From positions 1 to 59,700 of the forward strand of contig JAIELF010000035.1 of NCBI GenBank assembly GCA_019753235.1: a DNA stretch of 59,700 nt. Reading direction: 5' to 3'. This document shows, in pieces, positions 35,723 through 45,445 of the stretch. The stretch is from a bacterium (GTDB lineage Bacteria; Planctomycetota; Planctomycetia; Kolteriales; Kolteriaceae). The notes below the pieces were generated by a model, which was given only the letters and a program-made list of their open reading frames with translations, was not told the DNA's origin and ran no database searches. How positions within the stretch are numbered: the stretch's first letter is position 1; every line of letters begins with the position of its first letter. Both the position numbers and the translations under genes were made by a program.

Positions 35723-37224
35723 CAGGTAAGAAGCTCCGGTCGAATGGTCTCCTTCTGGAGCGTCGGTGCACAGCTAAGCAGGGCCATTACAAGGACCGTG
35801 GGCAATAGTCCTTGATCCATCACGATGGAATACTCCGTCATCCCCTGGCCGTAGATACCTAAAAGACCGATCGTCAAACCCAAACAGGCCGCTTGCACAT
35901 CGCCCGATGTCCGGTAAACGGCGCGGATGCCCAGGCCCAATCCGAAGATCAGCAGAAAAAAGAGACCGGCAAAGCCCAGCAGACCACCCTCCGCCAACAC
36001 CAAAAGGTAGGTGTTATGCACCGCTAGAATGTATCGAACATTGGTCGCTTTCGCGAGATCGACGTTGTCTTTGTATAGCTTCGCGTAGACCTTATTGGAT
36101 TTGGTCATCTGTTTGGTGAAATGGGATGGGCCGACGCCGAAGACCTGATTTTTTTCGAAAATGTCGTAGGCAAGTGCATTTGTTTCCGCTCGAAAGTCGA
36201 CCGATTCCTTCCAGTTGCCGGAAATACGTTCGAGAATCTTGTCGGCGATCGGCGTGACCCCTGCCACTCCGAGCAGAATCATCAATGCCCCTGTGCCCAA
36301 TAGCCATTTCGGTTGAACGTTTCCCCGCCGAAGTAGAAAGAGGATGACTAATAGGAATTGAACAACGAAGAGCACGACCGGTGTTCTACTCTGCGTCGCA
36401 AGCAGTCCGCCGACTCCGATCATGCCTGCCAATAGGCTCGACCAACGAACCCAAGACTGCCGAGCTCCGAATCCGACGGCAAAGAGTACCGGGATCGTCA
36501 CCAGCAGGTAAGCCGCCAACATGTTGGGGTGCATCATTGTGCCGGCCGCTCGAACGATGGCCTCGCCTTCCAGCACGAAGGCCGACCGGCGAAGGGCCAC
36601 TTGGGATATTCCAAGCAACGACTGCCCCATCACACCGACGGCGATGCCGGCAATGCAAATCCACCAATCGCGCGATCGGCATAGCGCGGGGATGAGTAGC
36701 AATACAACCAATCCACGAAGGAGTTTGACGTGTTCCCACAAAACCCAATCGGGTCGTGCCGCCGTTGTTAGCTCGATCAGATGGGATCCCAACCAGGGTA
36801 GGATCGCGATCCAAGCCCAACCGACTCGACCATGGATCAGCCTCTTCTGCCAAATGCCTTCGACGAGCCAAACAACAATGAGCAAGGCGAGGGGTAAATC
36901 AGAGGGGATAAAGTAGAGGCCTTGTGCCTCCCCCTTTTGACTAATGAGAAAGTAGTTTCGAAAGTAGGTGACGGAGACGACCCATAGGAACAAGACCGAT
37001 TCGCGGACGATGTTCAGTTGAATGATGATCAAAGCAAGAAAGAGGCCGACCGGTATGACCGCCATTCGGCTTGGCCGAAGTTTTTCCGCGACCACCGATG
37101 TGACGGCAAAAGCCACCAACCCCACCAGCATTGCCATGAAGAGAGCAAAGAAGCCTTGCCAGCGCCGATCGACTCGATCGACGCGTTCGTACGAGTAACG
37201 AAGGTCGGGAATGAACTGGCTCAT
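35722..37224 (-). CDS. O-antigen ligase/polymerase-like membrane protein (Wzy_C)
   Basis: The 500-residue protein has about twelve transmembrane segments and a large periplasmic loop between about 320 and 390. The loop contains ETNALAYDIFEKNQVFGVGP and RYILAVHNTYLLVLAEGGLL, the hallmark of the WaaL/Wzy_C family with its conserved His. It also has RAAGTMMHPNMLAAYLLVTI and GLLATQSRTPVVLFVVQF, typical of the family. In an exopolysaccharide locus with Wzz and Wza homologues it most likely polymerises repeat units rather than ligating O-antigen to lipid A. No separate flippase gene was recognised in the window. Confidence 0.85.
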   Translation of the reverse strand: MSQFIPDLRYSYERVDRVDRRWQGFFALFMAMLVGLVAFAVTSVVAEKLRPSRMAVIPVGLFLALIIIQLNIVRESVLFLWVVSVTYFRNYFLISQKGEAQGLYFIPSDLPLALLIVVWLVEGIWQKRLIHGRVGWAWIAILPWLGSHLIELTTAARPDWVLWEHVKLLRGLVVLLLIPALCRSRDWWICIAGIAVGVMGQSLLGISQVALRRSAFVLEGEAIVRAAGTMMHPNMLAAYLLVTIPVLFAVGFGARQSWVRWSSLLAGMIGVGGLLATQSRTPVVLFVVQFLLVILFLLRRGNVQPKWLLGTGALMILLGVAGVTPIADKILERISGNWKESVDFRAETNALAYDIFEKNQVFGVGPSHFTKQMTKSNKVYAKLYKDNVDLAKATNVRYILAVHNTYLLVLAEGGLLGFAGLFFLLIFGLGLGIRAVYRTSGDVQAACLGLTIGLLGIYGQGMTEYSIVMDQGLLPTVLVMALLSCAPTLQKETIRPELLT

Positions 37225-37273
37225 GCCCTCTCCTTCTTAAGATGTGGACTCTTAGACTGGTACGTGCAAGGGA

Positions 37274-37942
37274 CTAACGGGCGAAGATTCGGTAGATCCA
37301 ACCTGGAATGATTCGCCGATGTTTATTTAAGACGGCCCCTAAAAGGGTCACGCCACGAACGCCGACTTCGTGCTTCACGCGGTCGATCACCTCGAAGGGG
37401 GTTTGACCTGCTTCGACGACCAAGACCATCCCTTGCGACATGCCTGCCGCGACGAAAGCGTCGGCGTAACCGAGCAATGGGGGCGTGTCAAATAGAACGA
37501 TGTCCGCGCATTTGGCGGCTCGTTCGTTAATCGATCGGACCAGTTCCGCCGAGACCGCGGCGTTGGCCGGGGCTGACAGGATGGAAAGGCGCGGCACACT
37601 CGAGGAAGTGCCGACCTTGCCATCGGCCGGCATGTTCTCGATCGCATCCCACGCCATGGGAGATGAAACTTCTTTTTGAAGCAGCCGAGCCACTCCAGGG
37701 CGACGCACATTCAAGTCGACCAGCAACGTCCGCAGACCTGCCAGGCTTGCCAACTCTTTGGCAATGGCGACGGCGGTCGTCGTCGTTCCACATCGAGGAG
37801 TGACCCCGGTCACCACCACGGAGCGGATCGATTGCTCCTTGGCCTGATGGCTGATCATGTCCGCGACCTTCCGAAAGCTTTCGCGTGTTTCGTCGAGCAC
37901 AACAGCCCCTCGCCTAGCTAGCGTTTCCGTCGATGAATCCAT
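37274..37942 (-). CDS. CpsD/Wzc-like ATPase with a P-loop lacking lysine
   Basis: The 222-residue protein has the fold signature of the ATPase part of bacterial tyrosine kinases: SVVVTGVTPRCGTTTTAVAI at the Walker A position, LRTLLVDLNVRRPGVARLL at Walker A', and DIVLFDTPPLLGYADA at Walker B. Normal members have G-E-G-K-[ST] in the P-loop; here the lysine is replaced (RCGTTT). There is no C-terminal tyrosine cluster. It may therefore be a regulatory relative that does not autophosphorylate, or bind nucleotide differently. It lies just downstream of the Wzz-like gene, the standard partner. Confidence 0.8.
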   Translation of the reverse strand: MDSSTETLARRGAVVLDETRESFRKVADMISHQAKEQSIRSVVVTGVTPRCGTTTTAVAIAKELASLAGLRTLLVDLNVRRPGVARLLQKEVSSPMAWDAIENMPADGKVGTSSSVPRLSILSAPANAAVSAELVRSINERAAKCADIVLFDTPPLLGYADAFVAAGMSQGMVLVVEAGQTPFEVIDRVKHEVGVRGVTLLGAVLNKHRRIIPGWIYRIFAR

Positions 37943-37999
37943 GTCGCTCGAAAGGCGACCCCGTGAGCGCCTGCCGAATTCGAACGGGTCACGAACTTT

Positions 38000-39526
38000 T
38001 TACGGCAATGACTTTCGCAACGACTTATCGACCGGCACCACCGCCAGCACCGGAGCCGACAAATGTTGTTCGAGCACTTCCAAAGAATAGACACGATGGT
38101 CAAAGAATTCACACAATGCCGCCCAGGCAATGGCAGCGACCAAACTTAAGAGGGCTGCCGCCAGGATCAGATAAGTCTTTCGAATACCCGACGCCATCAA
38201 TGGATCGATCGGATGTTGAATCACCGACGCGCTGCCAGCAATCTGTTCGTCCCGCTGCGCCTGGGCCGAAGCCTCTTCCAACTTGCGGAGGTAAAAGTTG
38301 AGAGACTCTTCGAGTGAAGAAACGTCTCGCTGCAGCGATCTCCATTGGGCCTGCCGGGAATGAAGATCGTCCAATTCTTTCTCAAGGCTGCTTCGCTGCG
38401 ACGCTAAGAGATGGACATCTGCTTGGCGTTCTGCAAGAGCACTCCGCAGGTTCGACGAAATAAGATCGACGACAACTTGCCACTGACTCCGGTTCGTCTT
38501 CACCCGCGCGGAATCCTCTGCATCGGACATCCGCAGGATCTCCCGCTCCATCTCCAGCGTGGTCAAACGGTCGAGGAGATTTTTGGGGAAGGTTTCGGGG
38601 GCAAACTCTCCCAGAGCAGCAAAGTCGACCTTCGATCCCGACAGCATCTTTTCAAGCTGTTCTACTTTGAACTGCGACCGGTGGTGTTCCCGCTCAGCCG
38701 CGTCGAACTGATTGCGGACGAGTTCCAACTGGGCAAGGAGTGAAGCTTTCTGAGCTTCGATGTTGATGATGCCCCCCTTGTTTTCGTACTCCGTCAGCTT
38801 CTTCTCCGCTTCGTTGAGCCGAGTCCGCGTCTGGGTCACCTTCTCGTCAAAGAATCGCGGGGCATCGGGGCTTTCGAACGCTTTTCGACGAAACTTCAAA
38901 TAGTTTTGAACGTGGTGATCAAGCACCACGCTTAGGTTTTGCCTGACGTTCATGGTCAGTGCCGCCAAAACGGTGTTGGATTCTTCGACGGCTTCGACAT
39001 GAAGTCCACGCACCACAAGTTCAATCGCCTTGTCCCGGTCGTTGAGCTGCTCTCGCAGGCCGATCATGATCATGACGTTGTTGACGAATTCTTTCACATC
39101 GGAAACGAGTTTCTTCGCGTAGTACTTCACTTTCCGGAAGAACCCCTCAGGAACCGGCTTGGGCTGGATCACGTCGAGGTGTAGTTCATCGACCAGTTGG
39201 GCGACGAGATCCGTCGACATGAGCAGATCGATTTCTGAATTGACGTCGTGATTGCGATAGCTCACGACGTTGGGTGGTTGGCCGATCACCGTCGTTGACG
39301 GAGCTTGTTCAGGACCGACGCGAATGAGGATTTTGGAGACCGTGGTATAAGTGTCGTCGCGAATCAAAAATAGATAGACCATAGAGGAGAAGAGCGAAAC
39401 AAACAAAACGACGAAGATGCTCCACTTCCTCTTAAAGAGGACAGTGATCAAGTCGCGAAGCGACGTCGTCAGCAGTGAAGTATCCACTCGGCCAAGCTCC
39501 TCGAACGACCCGCCGATGGCACGCAT
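38000..39526 (-). CDS. Wzz-like polysaccharide co-polymerase (chain length determinant)
   Basis: The ATG at 39526 gives 508 residues; a TTG at 39541 is the alternative. The first transmembrane helix (about 38-60, WSIFVVLFVSLFSSMVYLFL) is followed by a periplasmic domain with YTTVSKILIRVGPEQ and long coiled-coil helices (about 200-420, rich in Glu, Arg, Leu and Gln). The second transmembrane helix is at about 453-475 (TYLILAAALLSLVAAIAWAA) and the tail is cytoplasmic. This is the layout of Wzz/GumC-type proteins that control chain length with a Wzy polymerase and a Wza channel. No kinase domain is fused; the separate ATPase gene lies 57 bases downstream. Confidence 0.88.
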   Translation of the reverse strand: MRAIGGSFEELGRVDTSLLTTSLRDLITVLFKRKWSIFVVLFVSLFSSMVYLFLIRDDTYTTVSKILIRVGPEQAPSTTVIGQPPNVVSYRNHDVNSEIDLLMSTDLVAQLVDELHLDVIQPKPVPEGFFRKVKYYAKKLVSDVKEFVNNVMIMIGLREQLNDRDKAIELVVRGLHVEAVEESNTVLAALTMNVRQNLSVVLDHHVQNYLKFRRKAFESPDAPRFFDEKVTQTRTRLNEAEKKLTEYENKGGIINIEAQKASLLAQLELVRNQFDAAEREHHRSQFKVEQLEKMLSGSKVDFAALGEFAPETFPKNLLDRLTTLEMEREILRMSDAEDSARVKTNRSQWQVVVDLISSNLRSALAERQADVHLLASQRSSLEKELDDLHSRQAQWRSLQRDVSSLEESLNFYLRKLEEASAQAQRDEQIAGSASVIQHPIDPLMASGIRKTYLILAAALLSLVAAIAWAALCEFFDHRVYSLEVLEQHLSAPVLAVVPVDKSLRKSLP

Positions 39527-39806
39527 GTCGAGAAGAATCAACTCGATCGCGCCGACGGGAATCCAGAAACCTTAGCATACTACGCCGATGCTGGGCCCAT
39601 CGCGAAGCATCAGCGACCCGCGGGACACCAAAAGGAGGGGTGCTAGCCGGCGATTTCGTGCCGTGGGGCGTTGGCAGAATCGCTTCAACCGAAAGAATCG
39701 CACCTCGACAAATGGTTTCTGGGCGAGATTATCAGCCTCCGGGGAACGCCCGAACGGCATCGTGCTCAAGCGCAGGTCCGATGTCCGATGACGGGGCCGA
39801 CCGGCA
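39527..39806. other. Gap between Wzz-like and dehydratase genes
   Basis: About 280 bases without a supported gene; likely promoter for the - strand Wzz-like and CpsD-like genes. Confidence 0.35.
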
Positions 39807-40823
39807 TCATGCCTTGGCGAGAAGGCCTCGCGATTCAAAGAACTCGCGATACCAAGCGATGGTCTCGTACAACGATCGCTCGATCGTGTAATTCGGTTCC
39901 CAATTCAGCACCCGCCGGGCCTTGGCGGCCGAGAGGTACTGATGCTTGATCTCTCCCGTTGCATGATTCAAGATCGTCGGTGCCAGGTCCTCTCGCTTCA
40001 TGGCTTGTAGAATTTTCTGCGTCAGATCGAGAACCGTCAATTGCAGCTCATTTGAGAAATTGAATGCTTCGCCGTGAAGCGATTTGTCGTCCATTTTCTC
40101 TGCAAGCAACAGATAAGCGTCGGCCACGTCAAGCACGTAGATGTAGTCTCGGATGTAGGTCCCGTCGCTTCGAATGATTGGGCTTTCATTGAACAGGGCC
40201 GACCGAATGGTGCCAGGGATGATTCGGTTGAAGTTCAAATCACCGCCGCCATAAAAGTTTCCGCACCGAGTAAGGGCCACCGGCAGCTTATAGGTTTCCG
40301 CGTACGTCTGCGCGATCAAGTCTGTACAGCTCTTCGATACGTCGTAGGGGTGTCTGCCTTGAAGCGACATCTCTTCGGTGTAAGGAAGGACATCCTGCGT
40401 GCCGTAAGCTTTGTCGCTGGAGGCGACGACCACGCGGGTCACCATGTTGCTTCGTCGGACCGCTTCCAATAGGTGCCAAGTCCCTTGGATATTGGCTTCG
40501 AATGTAGAAAGCGGGTTTCGGTTGGCCGCCCCGACGATGGGCTGCGCCCCCAGATGAAAGACCGAGTCGATCTCATACTCGTTGAGGGCTCGCTCAAGGA
40601 CGCTCATGTCTTCGAGCCGGCCTTGGACGAGGACCATTTTCTGGGCCACGCCCGAGGAATAAAAGCGCGACTGGGGAACAATGTCGCGAACGAGTCCAAT
40701 GACTTCCGCGCCGGCGTTGATTAACCGCTCGCACAACCAAGAGCCCAGAAGTCCAGAGCAGCCGGTCACGAAGACCTTTCGATGATTCCAGAACTTTCGA
40801 TCGGGTTCGTAACCCATGCTCAT
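39807..40823 (-). CDS. CDP-glucose 4,6-dehydratase-like (RfbG-like) SDR enzyme
   Basis: The ATG at 40823 overlaps the upstream stop (TGATG), giving 338 residues. The NAD-binding loop [57 protein letters not shown] and [19 protein letters not shown] (Tyr-x3-Lys) follow the RfbG/sugar-nucleotide dehydratase pattern, as do [19 protein letters not shown] and [17 protein letters not shown]. The upstream partner is a cytidylyltransferase, so the substrate is probably a CDP-hexose and the product a CDP-4-keto-6-deoxyhexose. A GDP- or dTDP-linked substrate cannot be excluded from sequence alone. Confidence 0.82.
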   Translation of the reverse strand: MSMGYEPDRKFWNHRKVFVTGCSGLLGSWLCERLINAGAEVIGLVRDIVPQSRFYSSGVAQKMVLVQGRLEDMSVLERALNEYEIDSVFHLGAQPIVGAANRNPLSTFEANIQGTWHLLEAVRRSNMVTRVVVASSDKAYGTQDVLPYTEEMSLQGRHPYDVSKSCTDLIAQTYAETYKLPVALTRCGNFYGGGDLNFNRIIPGTIRSALFNESPIIRSDGTYIRDYIYVLDVADAYLLLAEKMDDKSLHGEAFNFSNELQLTVLDLTQKILQAMKREDLAPTILNHATGEIKHQYLSAAKARRVLNWEPNYTIERSLYETIAWYREFFESRGLLAKA

Positions 40824-41530
40824 CAACTCCCGACTACCGCTTTTCGCCAGGGCATCTTCCCTTCCTGGCACATTTGCTCGATCTCTTGCTGGTCTTTATA
40901 GGTATCCATGGAACGAAAGAAGCCGTCATGTTGGTAAGCGTAGACCATCCCCTGGGCCGCGAGTGCCGGCAGGACATCTTTTTCGAAGTTGCTTCCTTCC
41001 CAGTGGTCGAAAACGGCACGATCCAAAACGAAAAAGCCGGCGTTGATCCAATGACTTCGAAGGAGTGGCTTCTCCAGAAACTCCACCACTCGTCCCTGCG
41101 GTCCGAACTCCACCGTCCCATACTGCGAACGGAGGGGGACCGTGGTCATCGTCACCAGTCCCTTGTGCGAGTTATGGAACGCAACCAGATCGTTGATGGG
41201 TACATCAGAAAGACCATCGGTGTACGTCAGCATGAACTGGTCACCCAGATGGTCCCTTAGTCCGATGATTCGTCCGCCGGTATCGGTCTCTGGACCCGTA
41301 TCCACGAGTTCGACCGTCCAGGGCAACTGTTTGCCTCGAAAATAGTCCAGGATGACATCCTTGTGCCAGCCCAGCGAAAGGACGAATTCTTTGAATCCGT
41401 AGTGTGCGTAGATTTCCATGACGTTGACCAGGATCGGCTGGCCATTGACGGGCATGAGCGCTTTAGGCATGTACTCGGTGTAGGGATACGCTCGTGTCCC
41501 TTTGCCGCCACAGAGGATCACCGATTTCAC
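40823..41530 (-). CDS. rfbF: Glucose-1-phosphate cytidylyltransferase-like enzyme (RfbF-like)
   Basis: The start is a GTG at 41530 with AGGAGCGAC ahead. The 235-residue protein has the canonical nucleotidyltransferase loop [20 protein letters not shown], then [10 protein letters not shown] and [20 protein letters not shown] (metal-binding Asp). [20 protein letters not shown] and a late [19 protein letters not shown] are characteristic of RfbF. It should make CDP-glucose from CTP and glucose-1-phosphate and feed the adjacent dehydratase through coupled translation. It is slightly shorter than the usual 255-260 residues, but all catalytic parts are present. Confidence 0.88.
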   Translation of the reverse strand: MKSVILCGGKGTRAYPYTEYMPKALMPVNGQPILVNVMEIYAHYGFKEFVLSLGWHKDVILDYFRGKQLPWTVELVDTGPETDTGGRIIGLRDHLGDQFMLTYTDGLSDVPINDLVAFHNSHKGLVTMTTVPLRSQYGTVEFGPQGRVVEFLEKPLLRSHWINAGFFVLDRAVFDHWEGSNFEKDVLPALAAQGMVYAYQHDGFFRSMDTYKDQQEIEQMCQEGKMPWRKAVVGS

Positions 41531-41869
41531 CAGAGTCGCTCCTAATCAAGTCCCAGAGGCCAACGTCCCCACAGAATCAACTCATTCAAGGGGTGAGCGA
41601 AGGAATACTTCCGGACAACTTAGTAGTCTTTGTATTCTTCTGTGTGTGAGATCGCAAATCCACTCTGATAGTTCTCATAAGGCTAACCGATTTACCTGTT
41701 CCCAACGCTTGCCTGAAATGATCAAAAGTGGAACGACTTTGATCAGCAGGAGAAGTGGATTTGATCTGATCGCGCGAGGGATAGGCAGCGGGGTGTCTCG
41801 TCAAAATGACGTACCGAATCGGCCGTGGGCGATGTTGGATTGATCGCGGCGGCATCGACTTGACCGCGA
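41531..41869. other. Intergenic region upstream of the RfbF-like gene
   Basis: About 340 bases with no supported gene. A-T-rich pieces at 41610-41700 suit a promoter for the - strand RfbF-RfbG pair. Confidence 0.35.
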
Positions 41870-43615
41870 TCAAGGATTCGGTGTGACGAGCCCCGCCGCA
41901 CTTGCCCCACCTCCGAGGCTGTAAAAGAGATTGAAGTTCGGATTATTCCGCGTGAACGGAACAATATTGAAGAGGTACTGCTCGAGAGTGTCCGTGAATC
42001 GAGCGATCGGCGTCTTCCCGACGACCACGACATCCAAATGCTGAAGCTCCATGTCTTGCACGCCTCGACCTCGGATCGTTGAACGAAAATCAACCAAAAT
42101 CGTTTGTGGCGGCTGTTGCGGCCCGGTTTGGCGAACGACCTTGACCTCTTTCAGCCGGGCCGTCCGGAGGGTTCCGCCTGCCGATGCAATCGCTTGGCTC
42201 AGCGATAACGTCCCGCGATAGGTGACCTGGCCGGCCCCCTTCACTTCTCCCATCACGTAGACCTGGCGATCGGCAGACCGAACAATCACGGAAATCCCCT
42301 CAAGGTTCTTGAGGCCCATCCGCTTCATCGTCTTTCCTTCGTAGAAGATGTCCGAGTGAAACTGACGCAGCGAAACCGATACTTCGGGTTGCGGCACCAC
42401 CTCGGCAATGGCCAACTTCAATTCAGATTCGATCTCCTCAATCGTCTTTCCTTCCACCACCACGCTCCCCACGCGAGGAACAGAGATCTTCCCATCGGGG
42501 CGAACCGTCACAATGTCGTCCAGATCTGGCTGGTTCCGAACACGAATGTCGATCTCGTCATTGACGCAGATCCGATACACGCGGGAGATTCCCTGGTTCA
42601 AGTTCGCCAGAGGATCGTACTGGTGAGGCAGGTAGCTTTCTATCAAGAGAGCGCGCACCTCTTCGGGTGTCAGTCCTGCGGCCTGCACCGGCTCGATCAG
42701 CGGCAGCGCAATCATCCCGTCTTCTCGAACAATGACTCGCTCGGTCCGGAAGATCGGCGTCTGCAGCCGCTGAATGGTCGTCTCGCCGACCACCGGCTGG
42801 TACGGAAACGCGATCTCGAGCTCATCCCCCAATTGAATGATGTGCCGAGGACGCGAAGGAGGAGCCCCCTCGGTGTTCGGCACCACCAACGAACTACCGG
42901 CATCCTGCTTGTGCGTGGCCGGCTGAATCTTCCCATCCATGGCGTCGGCCTTGGGCGGAAGTTCGGCTTGACCCTCGGGCAATGCGTGCGGAATGGATGT
43001 CGTTGGACTCGCGCTCTCTTCTCCCTCACTGTCGGCTTGGTTCCCCGGCGCAGGTAAAGTGGTCTCAACTTCATTCTGATCAATCGTCGGATCAGCCAGC
43101 GGGAGCTCTCTCACGGGAGGCTCCGGCTGAGTCACAGGGGGAAGGGCCTTCTCGTTGCTCAGCACCAATGGCGGGACCCGATCGGCCGACGCACGACGCT
43201 GGCGTTTCATCCAAATCCCACGAGGTTTCGCCTTCACCTCATCATTGTGAGGCTCGACCAGTGGAGCTATTGGCTTTTCAGGAGTCAGATCCGATTTTAG
43301 GGAGACCCGATGGACCTGATCATCGATGACCGGTCGACGAAGCCGAGGGGGGCTAGGCGAGTTTGAAGACGAACCTGATCCTCTTTCCACGACGCTCACG
43401 ATCCGGGCCGAAGGACTGGGAAGCGTCTGTTCCGACAGCGTCGCAAGGTCGGCAAGTTGCAGCGGGAGTCCTTCCCCCCTCAAGCCATGAGTAGAGAAGA
43501 GAACGCAGATGATCAGCATCCCAATACTTCGCATCGGCAACACATTGCCCCCGGATTCTGATCGAGCCGAAAGGGATCCTCGTCTCGACTGGGACGATTG
43601 CACCTTTCGTATCAT
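41870..43615 (-). CDS. Polysaccharide export protein with two Poly_export-type domains and SLBB
   Basis: The ATG at 43615 gives 581 residues; the ATG at 43534, directly before the signal-like MRSIGMLIICVLFSTHG, is an equally good start. Residues 60-250 are low-complexity Pro/Ser/Glu-rich. Then comes a first export-domain-like unit (HIIQLGDELEIAFPYQP, about 263, to about 345) and a second (YRICVNDEIDIRVRNQ, then VRPDGKISVPRVGSVVVEG, about 350-430). An SLBB-type beta-grasp follows (RQVYVMGEVKGAGQVTYRG, about 456). The protein ends LGGGASAAGLVTPNP. It is the Wza-like outer-envelope export component of the locus, longer than usual because of the linker and duplicated domain. Confidence 0.85.
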   Translation of the reverse strand: MIRKVQSSQSRRGSLSARSESGGNVLPMRSIGMLIICVLFSTHGLRGEGLPLQLADLATLSEQTLPSPSARIVSVVERGSGSSSNSPSPPRLRRPVIDDQVHRVSLKSDLTPEKPIAPLVEPHNDEVKAKPRGIWMKRQRRASADRVPPLVLSNEKALPPVTQPEPPVRELPLADPTIDQNEVETTLPAPGNQADSEGEESASPTTSIPHALPEGQAELPPKADAMDGKIQPATHKQDAGSSLVVPNTEGAPPSRPRHIIQLGDELEIAFPYQPVVGETTIQRLQTPIFRTERVIVREDGMIALPLIEPVQAAGLTPEEVRALLIESYLPHQYDPLANLNQGISRVYRICVNDEIDIRVRNQPDLDDIVTVRPDGKISVPRVGSVVVEGKTIEEIESELKLAIAEVVPQPEVSVSLRQFHSDIFYEGKTMKRMGLKNLEGISVIVRSADRQVYVMGEVKGAGQVTYRGTLSLSQAIASAGGTLRTARLKEVKVVRQTGPQQPPQTILVDFRSTIRGRGVQDMELQHLDVVVVGKTPIARFTDTLEQYLFNIVPFTRNNPNFNLFYSLGGGASAAGLVTPNP

Positions 43616-43822
43616 TTGAATCGGTAGTAACAGACGTATCACTTGCTCCGAAATGCCCGGTCACAATCCCAAAAGACGGAATATGGGCAATCCTTGAGGG
43701 TTGGGCGGGGACCCTCGACAGGCTGTCCCCTATCTAAAGATGAGCGCCGATGAACTTGGATGCCGTACGATGACCTCTTCATTCGACGAGAACTGCCAGC
43801 AAATGGCCGAGCCGGGCAATCC

Positions 43823-45445
43823 ATGGGTGTGATTTCCTTTCTTTTTGGCCGATCTTGGACACCCTTGATCGTCGCCGGCGCCGCCGGCCTCGGAAGTGGA
43901 CTGGCCAGTGCAGGTTTGATCGCCGTCATCGGGCAGGTTCTTTCCGGCTCGCTTCAAGCCGACCTCAACCTCCTCTGGATCTTTGTTCCCCTGGCACTGA
44001 CGACTTTGGTGACACGGGTTTGGTCGCAGTTTGTTCTCATTCGTGTTGCCCACCAAACCATCTTTCAACTTCGCATGGACCTTTGCCAACGTATCTTGGC
44101 GACCCCATTGGCGAATCTCGAACGCATCGGCAGAGCCCCGTTGCTCGCCATGCTCACTGACGACGTCCAAGCCGTTTTCGATGCGGCCCAAGTCGTTCCC
44201 TACCTCATTGTCAATGTCGTGACACTTGTCGGCTGCCTCGCGTACATGGGGTGGATTAGTCCATTGGGGGTGGGCCTGGTCGTTCTCTTCATGGGGACCG
44301 GGGCACTTCTCTATTACGCGTTTCAGCGAGGTGCCGTCCGCTCGTTGGGGAAAGCTCGGTTTTGGCAGGATCGTCTCATCGATCATTTTCACGGCGTTAC
44401 GGAGGGAGCCAAAGAGCTTCAGCTTCATGCCGGTCGCCGATCGGACTACATCGATCAATCTCTTCGTGAGTCGGCCCGCGAGTTTCATCGAGCCGCCATC
44501 GAAGGCATGAACCTCTACACGATTGCGGGCACCTGGGCACAGTTGCTTCTCGTCACTGTGTTGGGTCTGTTCGTCTTCGCCTTTGCTTCGTGGGGAGTGA
44601 CGACCCAGGGAAACGTGGCGGCGTTTGGCATCACACTCTTATACATGGCCAGGCCGATCGACTTCGTGCTTCAGATGCTCCCCGCCTTGGGCCGGGCGCG
44701 TGTCGCTTTAGAAAAAATCGAGACGCTCGAATTGCAACTCGCGTCGGACTCGCCGACCACCTCGACGACTCCTCCACTGGCTACTTGGTCATCGCTTGAA
44801 CTGCGCGGCGTCGAGTACACCTACATCACCGATAGCGATGAAGACCGATTTCGTGTTGGCCCCATCGACTTGATATTTCGGCCCGGGCAAATCGTCTTTC
44901 TCATCGGAGCCAACGGAAGCGGTAAATCAACCCTCGCAAAACTCATTCTCGGGCTCTACCAACCGCAAGCGGGAGAGATCCGTCTCGATGGTCAGGTCAT
45001 CACTCCCGATCGCATCGAATGGTATCGTCGCCACTTCACGGCAATCTTTTCAGACCTCTATCTCTTTCGTCGGCTGCACGGCCTAGAGTCCGGACATGAC
45101 CTCTCCGCGGCGCGTGATTATCTCCGTCGGCTTCATCTGACCGAAAAGGTCAGGCTTCGCGATCAGACGCTTGAGTTTCCCGGCTTGTCGCAGGGTCAAC
45201 GTAAACGAGTCGCCCTGTTGATGGCGTATCTGGAAGATCGTCCGATCTATCTCTTCGACGAGTGGGCTGCCGACCAGGACCCACATTTTCGCGATGTCTT
45301 CTACACCAAACTCCTCCCCGAATTGAAGAGCCGAGGAAAGCTTGTTCTCATCGTCAGTCATGATGAACGCTACTACGCCGCTGCCGACGAAGTGATCAAA
45401 ATCGACGGCGGCCAAGCAGTTCGGCAGAACCTCCACCAGTCTTGA
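43823..45445 (+). CDS. Cyclic-peptide-exporter-type ABC transporter (SyrD/PvdE-like)
   Basis: The ATG at 43823 is chosen because its first residues MGVISFLFGRSWTPL align with the start of SyrD/PvdE-like proteins; the ATG at 43760 would add 21 residues. The 540-residue half-transporter has six transmembrane segments (about 10-290) fused to an ATPase: Walker A FLIGANGSGKSTLAKLILGL (about 367), signature LSQGQRKRVALL (about 457), Walker B RPIYLFDEWAADQDP (about 473) and switch His in LVLIVSHDERYYAA. Relatives export siderophore peptides or lipopeptides. No peptide-synthetase gene is nearby, and the gene is divergent from the Wza-like gene, so its cargo is unknown. Confidence 0.86.
   Translation: MGVISFLFGRSWTPLIVAGAAGLGSGLASAGLIAVIGQVLSGSLQADLNLLWIFVPLALTTLVTRVWSQFVLIRVAHQTIFQLRMDLCQRILATPLANLERIGRAPLLAMLTDDVQAVFDAAQVVPYLIVNVVTLVGCLAYMGWISPLGVGLVVLFMGTGALLYYAFQRGAVRSLGKARFWQDRLIDHFHGVTEGAKELQLHAGRRSDYIDQSLRESAREFHRAAIEGMNLYTIAGTWAQLLLVTVLGLFVFAFASWGVTTQGNVAAFGITLLYMARPIDFVLQMLPALGRARVALEKIETLELQLASDSPTTSTTPPLATWSSLELRGVEYTYITDSDEDRFRVGPIDLIFRPGQIVFLIGANGSGKSTLAKLILGLYQPQAGEIRLDGQVITPDRIEWYRRHFTAIFSDLYLFRRLHGLESGHDLSAARDYLRRLHLTEKVRLRDQTLEFPGLSQGQRKRVALLMAYLEDRPIYLFDEWAADQDPHFRDVFYTKLLPELKSRGKLVLIVSHDERYYAAADEVIKIDGGQAVRQNLHQS

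Noticed and set aside
18238..43615. Exosortase (EpsH/XrtA) gene expected with PEP-CTERM proteins
   Set aside because: No multi-spanning protein in the locus shows the Cys/Arg/His arrangement of exosortases; the membrane proteins are MBOAT, ligase-like, Wzz and phosphotransferase.
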